Assembly (NCBI GenBank): GCA_003279655.1 | Contig: QCHI01000003.1 | Span: 1-34,640, forward strand | Direction: 5' to 3' | DNA: 34,640 nt | DNA from: Prochlorococcus sp. AG-402-A21 | GTDB taxonomy: Bacteria > Cyanobacteriota > Cyanobacteriia > PCC-6307 > Cyanobiaceae | Shown: one piece after another, positions 1-7,305 of the stretch | Numbering within the stretch: position 1 is the first letter of the stretch | How the letters are laid out: the number at the start of each line of letters is the position of its first letter | The notes under the pieces: model-generated | Database searches by the model: none | What the model was told of the DNA's origin: nothing | The model's input: only the letters and a program-made list of their open reading frames with translations | Made by a program: the position numbers and the translations under genes

Positions 1-184
1 TCTTAATTATCAAGTCAAATCCAAGACCCGTTGTTTTTGAAAGTATTTCTTTTTTTAAAATACCTTTTTTAAATAAACTAATGATTATAATTATTGATTC
101 AATAAAAAGAGAAAAAACTGAAAATATTAGGATTATGAAATTATTAGTTATTGATGTATCATTTTCTGAATTCTTGTTTTTCAT
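1..184 (-). CDS. Partial small membrane protein, unknown function (runs off the left edge)
   Basis: An ATG at 184 on the minus strand opens a frame with no stop before the window edge, giving at least 61 residues. The start lies one base after the TAA stop of the upstream sugar kinase, so the two are probably co-transcribed and perhaps translationally coupled. The visible part has a short polar N-terminus (MKNKNSEND), one strongly hydrophobic segment at about residues 16-39 rich in Ile and Phe, and then a Lys-rich stretch (FKKGILKKE). This pattern fits a single membrane helix with a positive cytoplasmic side, or the first helix of a longer membrane protein. I do not recognise a family. Without the C-terminus the call rests on the uninterrupted frame, the tight spacing and the helix, so a chance open frame remains possible. 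Confidence 0.45.
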   Translation of the reverse strand, partial: MKNKNSENDTSITNNFIILIFSVFSLFIESIIIIISLFKKGILKKEILSKTTGLGFDLIIK

Positions 185-185
185 T

Positions 186-1028
186 TTAGTAAGGTCCGTG
201 ATGAGTTGAGCATTCAGCTCCGCAATATGCACCTATATTAATCGCTTTGTCTAAATTCAGTTTCGCTGATAGAGCAACAGTAACTCCTCCCGCAAAGCAA
301 TCACCACATCCATAGCTGTCTATTTCTTTTGAGCTAGGTTTTATAGATTTGTATTTATGATTTTCAGGAAAAATTGTTCCACCTGATTTACCTCTTGTTG
401 CTATGTATATATCTGGTTTAGGTAGAAGTTCTTCATAATTTATTTTCTCTCCAGGATCAAGACCGCTGCCAATTAATGCGTTGAGTTTGACTTTTGACAT
501 TTTTAAAATTTCCATACCTATCCTAGGAGTTGCAGAAAGGAATTTAGTTTTTCTTGCGAATTTTATTCCTTCTTTATCGGTGGCGGTAACAAAAATACCA
601 TCGTAATTTCTCATTTCACTCCAAGGTAGATTATCAGAACCGATTGGCTGTAATCTCTCTCCGATAACTGTAATTGCTCTTTCCCCATCTTTACTGATTA
701 AGCTAATGCCTTTTCTAGTTGGTTTCTCACGCCAGGCTACTTTTAAATTCAAACCAAGTTTAGTAAGTCTTTCATAGCATTTTTCACCATAATTGTCTTT
801 GCCCAATGATGTGATTAAGTCAATAGGTCCATTTATTAACCTTGCCATTTGAACAGCTGCTACTGCCGCACCCCCTGCTGCTTCTTCAAAGTAATCTTTT
901 GCATGTGAAATTTGTCCCGCTATTGGAAGCTGATCAACCTTTAAGAATGTTACCCATTCAACATGACCGATCACAGCTAATTTAAGTTTAGGGAGGCTAA
1001 GAATTTCTTTAGGTGAATTAATTTTCAT
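186..1028 (-). CDS. PfkB/ribokinase-family sugar kinase
   Basis: This is a 280-residue kinase of the PfkB family, which phosphorylates a sugar or nucleoside hydroxyl with ATP in the cytoplasm. The N-terminal substrate-side motif is the Gly/Ala-rich stretch EEAAGGAAVAA (about 48-58). The C-terminal family signature is DSYGCGDCFAGG (237-248), with Asp243 as the expected catalytic base and the glycines forming the anion hole. The usual small residue in the G-A-G-D core is Cys241 here. Length is close to the family norm of about 300, with a slightly short lid. The substrate cannot be told from sequence; ribokinase-like or adenosine-kinase-like roles are both open. ATG start. A TATAAT box on the minus strand at 1043-1048 would give a very short leader. 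The next gene downstream begins one base after the stop. Confidence 0.85.
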   Translation of the reverse strand: MKINSPKEILSLPKLKLAVIGHVEWVTFLKVDQLPIAGQISHAKDYFEEAAGGAAVAAVQMARLINGPIDLITSLGKDNYGEKCYERLTKLGLNLKVAWREKPTRKGISLISKDGERAITVIGERLQPIGSDNLPWSEMRNYDGIFVTATDKEGIKFARKTKFLSATPRIGMEILKMSKVKLNALIGSGLDPGEKINYEELLPKPDIYIATRGKSGGTIFPENHKYKSIKPSSKEIDSYGCGDCFAGGVTVALSAKLNLDKAINIGAYCGAECSTHHGPY

Positions 1029-1042
1029 TCTTAACTTACTAT

Positions 1043-1048
1043 ATTATA
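1043..1048 (-). promoter_or_regulatory. Candidate -10 box (TATAAT) for the PfkB-family kinase
   Basis: The minus strand reads TATAAT at 1048-1043. It lies about 14 bases upstream of the ATG at 1028, so the leader would be only about 8 bases. No convincing -35 box is seen, which is common in this group. AT-rich DNA yields such hexamers by chance. Confidence 0.35.
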
Positions 1049-1160
1049 TCTAATCTATTAAGCTAGATTCATAAGTGGGCTATGACTTTTTTTATTCATA
1101 AAATAGATAAACTTTTTAATCTTTCTGATATATTATTTCTTATTAAATTATAAATTCTCT

Positions 1161-1511
1161 ATGACAAGAGAGATTAAATGGTTGAAGTGGGTTTATTTGA
1201 TTTTGGCTATATTAGGAGCCGTTTTACCTACACTTGCAAATATTGAATTTGCCAAAAGCTATGGACCTGCTTTTGATATTCAATTATTTATAGAGTTGGC
1301 TAATAATAATCCAGCTTCTCAGTCCCTATCTAGAGATCTTTTTATAGGTTCATCAGCTGTATTCGTTTGGATAATTTCTGAATCAAAGAGACTAGAGATG
1401 AAAAATCTATGGATTGTAATTTTAACCACATTTACTATTGCATTTGCTTTTTCAGCTCCTCTCTTTTTATATCTAAGGGAATTACGAATTGAAGAGATGA
1501 ACAGAGATTAG
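1161..1511 (+). CDS. DUF2834 family small membrane protein
   Basis: A 116-residue protein with three predicted membrane helices at about 8-27, 59-75 and 83-104. The pattern fits the DUF2834 family: a first helix ending in a Pro/Asn loop, a loop with FIELANNNPASQS, an RDLFIGS segment (59-64), a conserved acidic/basic pair in ESKRLEM (74-80), and a last helix ending SAPLFLYLRE (98-107). The family has no known activity. The gene is divergent from the sugar kinase with 132 bases between the starts, enough for two promoters. It is followed by the convergent MFS gene, whose stop lies 22 bases beyond this stop. The family assignment rests on the motif pattern as I remember it. Confidence 0.75.
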   Translation: MTREIKWLKWVYLILAILGAVLPTLANIEFAKSYGPAFDIQLFIELANNNPASQSLSRDLFIGSSAVFVWIISESKRLEMKNLWIVILTTFTIAFAFSAPLFLYLRELRIEEMNRD

Positions 1512-1533
1512 ATCGTTTGAAACTATTAGCTTT

Positions 1534-2772
1534 TTATTTGATTTTCTTACAAATAGGTAATAAAATAATACAAATAAGACTAACAATTAACCATAATTGA
1601 AATGCTGTGTCGTACATATCAATTAATTTTCCAGCCATCCATGGGACTATTAAAGAACTAATCCCAAAACATTGAGAATATAAAGCTATAGCGGAACCTC
1701 GGTATTTAATTGGAGAAGATTTTATAATTGCATCTGAGGCAGATGGTAGGAATATACATAAAGAAATTGTTAGAGGTAAGAAAGCTACAAGTATTAATAG
1801 ATATCCGTTAAGCAAGAAATTAGAAAGTGATAAGAAAATAAAACCTATAAATAGTGATATTAGGCATAATTTGAATTTAAAAGTTGAATTTTTATTCCTT
1901 AAAATATAACCTACTGGCCATTGAAAAATGGCTAGTAGAATAAGTTTAATTGATAGTAATGTCGCTACTCTTTGCTCAATAAATGGTGTCCTTATTATAC
2001 CGCCTTTTGCTAAATCCAATGGAAGAATACTTTGCAACAGACTCATTACTCCGGTTATAAATAGAGTTATCAACAATAAAGGAAATAACTTTTTTACCCA
2101 GTTTAGACTAGATTTTCTTTTAGTATGTTTGTACTTTACGTCTATATCTTCTTTGGTCTTATATTCGGTTTCGATTTCATTTATAGCTAGTTTATTTAAT
2201 AAAAAGTTAAATATATATAACATGCATAAAATATCTATTAAATATATTATCCTTTTGAATTCAAAATACGTTCCTACTGTACCTAGCAAGATACCTAATG
2301 TGACTCCAATAGCGTCAGCACTTCTTGCAAGAGAATAACCTTCGCTTGATTTTATTGAGCTATCGCAACTTAATGGAATTGCTAATTCTACAGAAGGCCA
2401 ATAAATTCCAGCTGCAGCTCCTAAAAAAAATTGACCACAAATGTAAGCTAAAAAATTTTGCGAATAAAAAAATATTAAATCCGATAATATTGCAATTAAA
2501 CATGCAACTTTAATTGCTTTTCCATAGCTATAATTTTTATCAAGTAAATGCCCTGCCCCCAACCTTGTCGTTATACCAGCAAATGCAGCTGTAGTTATTC
2601 CGCTACCGATTTGCTCTGCTGAAAAACCTAAACTATTGAAAATTATTGGGCTTAAGTACAATACACCTCCTGCGCCTATTGCTGTCCATAAACGAGCCTT
2701 TATGATTAATCTTAGGGATGTAGGGAATCTCTCCCAATAATTGCTAATACTAGAAGTTGAGAACAAATTCAT
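1534..2772 (-). CDS. MFS-type transporter
   Basis: This 412-residue protein has the size and hydrophobic periodicity of a 12-helix major facilitator transporter in the inner membrane. The first half shows the typical first helices (about 31-50 and 57-76), with a loop carrying the basic/acidic pattern RLGAGHLLDKNYSYGKA (71-87) where the MFS signature loop 2-3 sits. A polar central linker (about 198-225, rich in Lys and Glu) separates the two halves. The second half repeats the pattern, including QWPVGYILRNKNS (284-296). The substrate is unknown; drug, sugar and organic-anion exporters are all possible. The ATG at 2772 lies inside the start of the divergent hydrolase gene (16-bp overlap of the 5' ends), so one of the two starts may be misplaced. 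It converges on the DUF2834 gene. Confidence 0.8.
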   Translation of the reverse strand: MNLFSTSSISNYWERFPTSLRLIIKARLWTAIGAGGVLYLSPIIFNSLGFSAEQIGSGITTAAFAGITTRLGAGHLLDKNYSYGKAIKVACLIAILSDLIFFYSQNFLAYICGQFFLGAAAGIYWPSVELAIPLSCDSSIKSSEGYSLARSADAIGVTLGILLGTVGTYFEFKRIIYLIDILCMLYIFNFLLNKLAINEIETEYKTKEDIDVKYKHTKRKSSLNWVKKLFPLLLITLFITGVMSLLQSILPLDLAKGGIIRTPFIEQRVATLLSIKLILLAIFQWPVGYILRNKNSTFKFKLCLISLFIGFIFLSLSNFLLNGYLLILVAFLPLTISLCIFLPSASDAIIKSSPIKYRGSAIALYSQCFGISSLIVPWMAGKLIDMYDTAFQLWLIVSLICIILLPICKKIK

Positions 2773-4352
2773 TCATTAAAAAATTAGTTGTTCTTGGAAC
2801 AGTTGGAAGCTTACTAGCTTCTTATTCTGTTTATCCAAAACTTCAAGCAGCAGAGAGATTTGAAATTCATTTCGATGGAATGTCTATTCCCATTTCAATA
2901 AAAGAATTGATTGATTGGAGTAATGGTGCTGAGGAGAAAAATTCAGAATTGGCTAGCTGGCTTAATTTACTTGGCTTTAAGGAAAGGAAAGGTCTAGCAA
3001 AGTTTTTAAATACACCATTGGTAAGAGATAAAAGTATGGCAAGACAAATTTTGAGAAGTTGGTCTGGTCGAAAATTGCTTGATGAAGTAAGTGATCTAAT
3101 ACTTATGGATGAGGATAGTTCAGGCGAAAGTGTTCTCGATACTTTGGAAAACCTTTTAAATGAAAAGGATGAAGTAACAACTTTTGACCTTTTAAACTCA
3201 CTTTCTGTTAAAGCAATTCATGTTGATTTGGATGGATGGATTGAAGTTGCTAATAACTGGAGAAGTGAATTAAATAAACAACAAAAACTCATATCCGATT
3301 TGGTCTCAATTAATGATTTATCAGTTAAAAAAGAAGACATAAATGTTATACCTCTTGAAATAAAAGAGACTGAATATGAATTAATTTCCTTATATGTCTC
3401 TCATCGAAATGAGCCTATAAATTTAGAGGTTTGGAACCCTTCCTCTAGGAAGAAAATTAGAAAAAATTGGGTTCTTTTAATGCCAGGTTTAGGAGGGGAT
3501 CGTAATCATTTTAACTGGCTCGCAAGAAGTCTCAGTCACAATGGTTGGCCTGTTGTTGTCTTAGATCATCCAGGTAGTGATTCATTAGCATTAGAGGCCT
3601 TGGTAAAAGGAAGACTTCCTCTCCCAGGTGCGGAAGTTATTCCTGAACGTTTGAACGATATAGATAGTATTCTTATGGCAAAAAAATCAAAAAAAATTGA
3701 TATTTCAGCAGAGAATGTTGTCTTAATGGGACATTCGTTAGGAGCACTGACTGCTATTTTGGCCTCAGGGGTAAATATAGATGACCAGCTTGAAAATAGA
3801 TGCCAAAAGGCACTGGATAATCTTTCTCTTTCTAATTTATCTTCACTTTTACAATGTCAACTAATAGATATTGCTTTGTCAGAAAGGAAAGGTATAGAAA
3901 ATCTTTCGGCTATTGTTGGTATGAATAGCTTTGGGAGTTTTTTGTGGCAAAAGAATTTAGATAATCAAATAAATATACCTCTTTTTCTTACTGGAGGAAC
4001 TTTTGATTTAGTTACACCATCGATAAGTGAACAATTAGGACTATTGCTTTCTTTAAGTTCCAATCCTTTGAGTAGAGTCCTTTTAATTGAAGGGGCTAGT
4101 CATTTTTCACCTATTAGGGTAGAGGGACAGATGTATCAGTCTAAAGGTAAAGACTTGTTTAATCTCGGAGAATCAATTGTTGGATATCACCCACTATCTG
4201 TTCAGAGTTTATTGGCTTTTGAGATCATCAATTTTCTAAAAAAATTAGAAGAAAATAAATCAATCCCTTCGAATACTAATTTAACTAAAGGTGAGCTTAA
4301 GTTTCATATTTTGGAAAGGAATATAATTGAGAAACTGGTCAAGATTCAATAG
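2757..4352 (+). CDS. Exported DUF1400 / alpha-beta hydrolase protein
   Basis: A 531-residue protein with an N-terminal signal peptide (basic NSFIKK, hydrophobic core about 10-24, Ala-rich cleavage region LQAAE near 29-33). A cyanobacterial DUF1400-like region follows (about 34-150), then an alpha/beta hydrolase domain. The hydrolase part shows the oxyanion-side strand LMPGLGGDRNHF (241-252), the nucleophile elbow GHSLG with Ser327, a probable acid Asp417 in GGTFDLVTP, and His449 in GASHFSP, so the triad looks complete. Related cyanobacterial proteins are annotated as lipases or dienelactone-hydrolase-like enzymes; the substrate is unknown. The start is TTG at 2757, chosen because it gives the signal peptide; the next ATG, near residue 42, would remove it. 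Its 5' end overlaps the divergent MFS gene by 16 bp and its 3' end overlaps the convergent permease by 7 bp. Confidence 0.8.
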   Translation: MRTNSFIKKLVVLGTVGSLLASYSVYPKLQAAERFEIHFDGMSIPISIKELIDWSNGAEEKNSELASWLNLLGFKERKGLAKFLNTPLVRDKSMARQILRSWSGRKLLDEVSDLILMDEDSSGESVLDTLENLLNEKDEVTTFDLLNSLSVKAIHVDLDGWIEVANNWRSELNKQQKLISDLVSINDLSVKKEDINVIPLEIKETEYELISLYVSHRNEPINLEVWNPSSRKKIRKNWVLLMPGLGGDRNHFNWLARSLSHNGWPVVVLDHPGSDSLALEALVKGRLPLPGAEVIPERLNDIDSILMAKKSKKIDISAENVVLMGHSLGALTAILASGVNIDDQLENRCQKALDNLSLSNLSSLLQCQLIDIALSERKGIENLSAIVGMNSFGSFLWQKNLDNQINIPLFLTGGTFDLVTPSISEQLGLLLSLSSNPLSRVLLIEGASHFSPIRVEGQMYQSKGKDLFNLGESIVGYHPLSVQSLLAFEIINFLKKLEENKSIPSNTNLTKGELKFHILERNIIEKLVKIQ

Positions 4353-5368
4353 CTAACCCTAGGATCAATATATGCAATAGCTATATCTATCCCTATACTA
4401 ATCATGACAACAAGGCTAGATATTGTTACAATTATTCCTTGTACTACAGGATAATCTCTTTGGTTAATAGCCTCTTGAAGTCCAAGAGCAATTCCAGGCC
4501 ATGAGAATGTTATTTCAATCAAAAGTGCTCCACCAATTAAAGAGGAAACGGTTAATCCAGTAATTGTCAATATTGGCAGAAGTGTATTTGGTAAAGCATG
4601 CTTAACTAATATTCTGGAGTCATTTATACCTCTACTTTTGGCAGCCTCAATATAATCTTTTTTTAAAACTTCTTCTAGATTTAATTTCAACGATCGACTG
4701 AATATTCCGCTTAATAATATTCCTAGAGTGACTGATGGTAGTATTAAATGTTTAATAGAACTAAAAATAATTGCAATATTCTTGTCTAAAATACTATCTA
4801 AAAGTATGAAACCAGTAATTGGGGGAGGAGGAATAGCACCAGGAGGCAATCTTCCACCAATGGGTAACCAACCTAGCCAAACAGCGAAGATAATTTGAAT
4901 TAGCATTGCGGCCCAAAAAGGTGGTAAAGCATAGGTCCCAATGCCATAAATCCTTCCCCAAAAATCTATTCTGCCTTCTGGTTTAACTGCTCCTAAAAAA
5001 CCAATAAAATAACCCACTAGTGATGCTATTAATATTGAAAATAAAGCTAATTCCAAACTTGCTGGAAGAGCCTTGGAAATAATTACTTTTACAGGTTCTT
5101 GTGTATTTAATGAGGTCCCTAAATCCCCATGAATTAATTGATTTAAATATTCAATATATTGATTAATTAGAGGTTTATCTAATCCAAGTTTAATTCTTAG
5201 ACTTTCCCTTGCAAATTCATTAGCTCGAGTGCCTAGAATTGCATCTACAGGATCGCCTGGTGCAATTCTCAACAATATAAAAACTAAGCTAGAAATGATC
5301 CAAAGCATAATTGGTAATAGCGTTATTCTCGAAAGGAGATATTTGAAAAGTTCTTTTTTGGATGACAA
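4346..5368 (-). CDS. ABC transporter permease, DppB/OppB type (peptide/nickel family)
   Basis: This is an inner-membrane permease of the peptide/opine/nickel ABC importer family. I place the start at TTG 5368, two bases after the stop of the binding-protein gene. That gives 340 residues, the usual DppB length, and begins just before the typical FKYLLSRITLLPIMLW first helix. A longer frame reaches ATG 5449 but would overlap the upstream gene by 79 bases and add an untypical Lys-rich tail. Numbered from the TTG, features include RIAPGDPVD near 34-42, a periplasmic loop with HGDLGTS (about 80-86), and the EAA loop EAAKSRGINDSRILVKHALPN (241-261), which contacts the ATPase. The C-terminus ends in AYIDPRVSY, normal for the family. 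It forms an operon with the binding protein; no second permease or ATPase gene is present here. Confidence 0.88.
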   Translation of the reverse strand: MSSKKELFKYLLSRITLLPIMLWIISSLVFILLRIAPGDPVDAILGTRANEFARESLRIKLGLDKPLINQYIEYLNQLIHGDLGTSLNTQEPVKVIISKALPASLELALFSILIASLVGYFIGFLGAVKPEGRIDFWGRIYGIGTYALPPFWAAMLIQIIFAVWLGWLPIGGRLPPGAIPPPPITGFILLDSILDKNIAIIFSSIKHLILPSVTLGILLSGIFSRSLKLNLEEVLKKDYIEAAKSRGINDSRILVKHALPNTLLPILTITGLTVSSLIGGALLIEITFSWPGIALGLQEAINQRDYPVVQGIIVTISSLVVMISIGIDIAIAYIDPRVSY

Positions 5369-5370
5369 AA

Positions 5371-6948
5371 CTAATCTCTTTTTAAGTTTTTTAGTATAAT
5401 TAATCCATCGCTTGAGAATTCTGGTTGACTTATATCTTTTAAAGACCAAGCTTTAGGATTAACTAGCCAAATTGGTAAGTAGGCGTTTCCTTGTGCTGCA
5501 AGTTTCTCAACTCTTATTAAATTAATTAACCTACTTTCTCCTTCTAGTTCTTCACTTTTTTCCAAGAGTTCTTGTACTTTATTATCACCCCAAAAACTAC
5601 CACTGAATACAGCTTCTCCCTTTAGGCAAGAATTATTATTTATTTCATTACAACTTAATAAGGGAGTTAAGTATGCTTCTGGGTCAGGATATGCTCCAGT
5701 CCAATCTAATATAACGGCCTCAAAGGCCCCTTCGGAAAGTTGTTTGTAAACTGTTGTTGATTCAATTCCATTTAAAGTTATCTCTATACAATCAGATAGA
5801 TCTCGTTTGATTTGATCTTTCCATGTAAGTGCAAGTAATTTATCAGCTGGTATATTAGATCGAAATGTTAATGGAATAGAAAGAATATCTCTTTCGCAGT
5901 AGCCTTCTTTTTTTAATAAAGATCTTGCAATATTAGGATTATATTTAGGCCATGGAGAAAACTCTTTTTTGTATAATTGAGGTGGAACTATTGATCTTAA
6001 GGGTTCTCTAGTTCCAAAACTTACTTGTTGACTAATTAGTTCTCTGTCAATTGTGTAGGAAAGAGCTTCCCTAATTGTTTTATTCTTTAAAGGTAATTTA
6101 TTACTTTTAAATGTAATATATCCTATCTCTATTGGATCTCCTTCGCCTGATCTGAGTTGATCTTTATTAACCATATTATTTAAAGCTAATCGCTGCATAT
6201 CATCGATAGAATTTGAGATTAGTACGTCAACTTCTTTCGTTTTTATAGCCCCAAAAAGAGTACTAGAATTGCTGTAATTTATAAAGTCAATTCCTTTATT
6301 TAGAGGTTTTTCTCCCCAATATTTGTTAAATGGCTTGATTATTTGTTGACTTGAATTGAAACTTTCTAAGAAGTATGGACCCGTTCCTATAAAATTTTTA
6401 TTATTGAAACTATCTTTATAGTTTGAATATGAATTAGGAGATACAGGTGTTAAATTTACTGATGTTAAAAGACTTTTTAAAGAACTCGATGGTTTTTGTA
6501 ATTTTATTCTTATAAGAAATTCATCTTTGACTTCAATAGATTCTATTTTGTCATTCAATAAGTAATTTAAAGTTCCTATTTCTCTGAAGCGATTAAGACT
6601 AAATGCCATGGCTTCTGCATTAAAAATACTTCCATCGTGAAAATAAATATTTTCTTTGAGTGGGATTTCTATTAGTAAACCATTTTTACTTACTTTTGGT
6701 AATTCTTTAGCCAAGCTTGGGTAAAGATTGCCTCCTTTATCTATTTTGTATAATGTATCTCCAAGAGCGCTTAATATTTGTAGTGTCCTAAGAGTATTCG
6801 CTTGAGCAGGATCAAGGGATTCAATTTTACCTGCACTAGCAACAATGATATTTTCTCTTTTCTTATTTTGAACACAAGATAACTGTAAAGTTATTAAGAG
6901 AATACCTGAAATTTTTAAAATATTTTTTATATAATTCTGTTTAAACAT
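5371..6948 (-). CDS. ABC transporter substrate-binding lipoprotein, SBP_bac_5 family
   Basis: A 525-residue solute-binding protein of the dipeptide/oligopeptide/nickel type, expected to be lipid-anchored outside the inner membrane. Residues 7-24 form a hydrophobic signal segment ending in LQLSC. Cys25 is the likely lipidated residue, although the -3 position is Gln rather than the usual Leu, so the lipobox is imperfect. Family landmarks follow: ESLDPAQANTL (43-53), the Gly-rich LYPSLAKELPKVSKNGL region, YFHDGSIFNAEAMAFSLNRF (about 102-121) and GTGPYFLESF (about 192-201). The C-terminal lobe ends with the usual LPIWLVNPKAWSLK segment. Length matches the family. The ligand cannot be predicted. 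The permease begins two bases after the stop, so the two genes are coupled. Confidence 0.87.
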   Translation of the reverse strand: MFKQNYIKNILKISGILLITLQLSCVQNKKRENIIVASAGKIESLDPAQANTLRTLQILSALGDTLYKIDKGGNLYPSLAKELPKVSKNGLLIEIPLKENIYFHDGSIFNAEAMAFSLNRFREIGTLNYLLNDKIESIEVKDEFLIRIKLQKPSSSLKSLLTSVNLTPVSPNSYSNYKDSFNNKNFIGTGPYFLESFNSSQQIIKPFNKYWGEKPLNKGIDFINYSNSSTLFGAIKTKEVDVLISNSIDDMQRLALNNMVNKDQLRSGEGDPIEIGYITFKSNKLPLKNKTIREALSYTIDRELISQQVSFGTREPLRSIVPPQLYKKEFSPWPKYNPNIARSLLKKEGYCERDILSIPLTFRSNIPADKLLALTWKDQIKRDLSDCIEITLNGIESTTVYKQLSEGAFEAVILDWTGAYPDPEAYLTPLLSCNEINNNSCLKGEAVFSGSFWGDNKVQELLEKSEELEGESRLINLIRVEKLAAQGNAYLPIWLVNPKAWSLKDISQPEFSSDGLIILKNLKRD

Positions 6949-6995
6949 TTAGTGTAAGATTCTAAAGTTAAGTTATTTCTACCTGAGCAAAATAG

Positions 6996-7214
6996 CTATT
7001 GATTACCAGAAATTTGTTTAATCGATATCTCGAAGACAGGGGATCCATTAGGGTTGAGTGGCCATTTACGAACCCAACATTTTTCATAAGAATTATCTAT
7101 ACCTAATACTTGGAAAAGTTCTTCTTGATTATTTAGATAAACACAATCTCCTTGATTAATATTTTTTTCTGTTTCTTTTCTTGTTTTCTCAATTACGTTT
7201 TTGGATGTTGTCAT
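6996..7214 (-). CDS. Small conserved-looking protein of unknown function
   Basis: A 72-residue soluble protein without signal peptide or membrane helix. A Lys/Glu-rich N-terminus (about 1-20) is followed by a compact part of short beta-strand-like segments: GDCVYLNNQEELFQVLGID (22-40), a Trp/Arg cluster CWVRKWPL (46-53), and SPVFEISIKQI (58-68). The strand pattern and the Trp/Arg cluster suggest a small SH3-like barrel, but I cannot name a family. Cys24 and Cys46 are the only cysteines. It lies between hom and the binding-protein gene on the same strand, with gaps of 91 and 47 bases, so it may have its own promoter. I think it is real because its composition and frame use look protein-like throughout. 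Confidence 0.6.
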   Translation of the reverse strand: MTTSKNVIEKTRKETEKNINQGDCVYLNNQEELFQVLGIDNSYEKCWVRKWPLNPNGSPVFEISIKQISGNQ

Positions 7215-7305
7215 GGTTTAGTTCTGAAAAGAAATTTAAGATAAATTTCCTTTGTTCTACTTATATAGTTAGCAACTTAATTGCGATTTGACTAGTTTTC
7301 GTTAG

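Noticed and set aside
1082-1153. 23-codon plus-strand mini-ORF upstream of the DUF2834 gene
   Set aside because: It is short, low in complexity, and lies in AT-rich promoter DNA; chance is the simplest explanation.
1928-2513. Two plus-strand frames inside the MFS gene
   Set aside because: They are antisense shadows of a membrane-protein gene, with Ile/Ser/Asn-rich composition and no motif.
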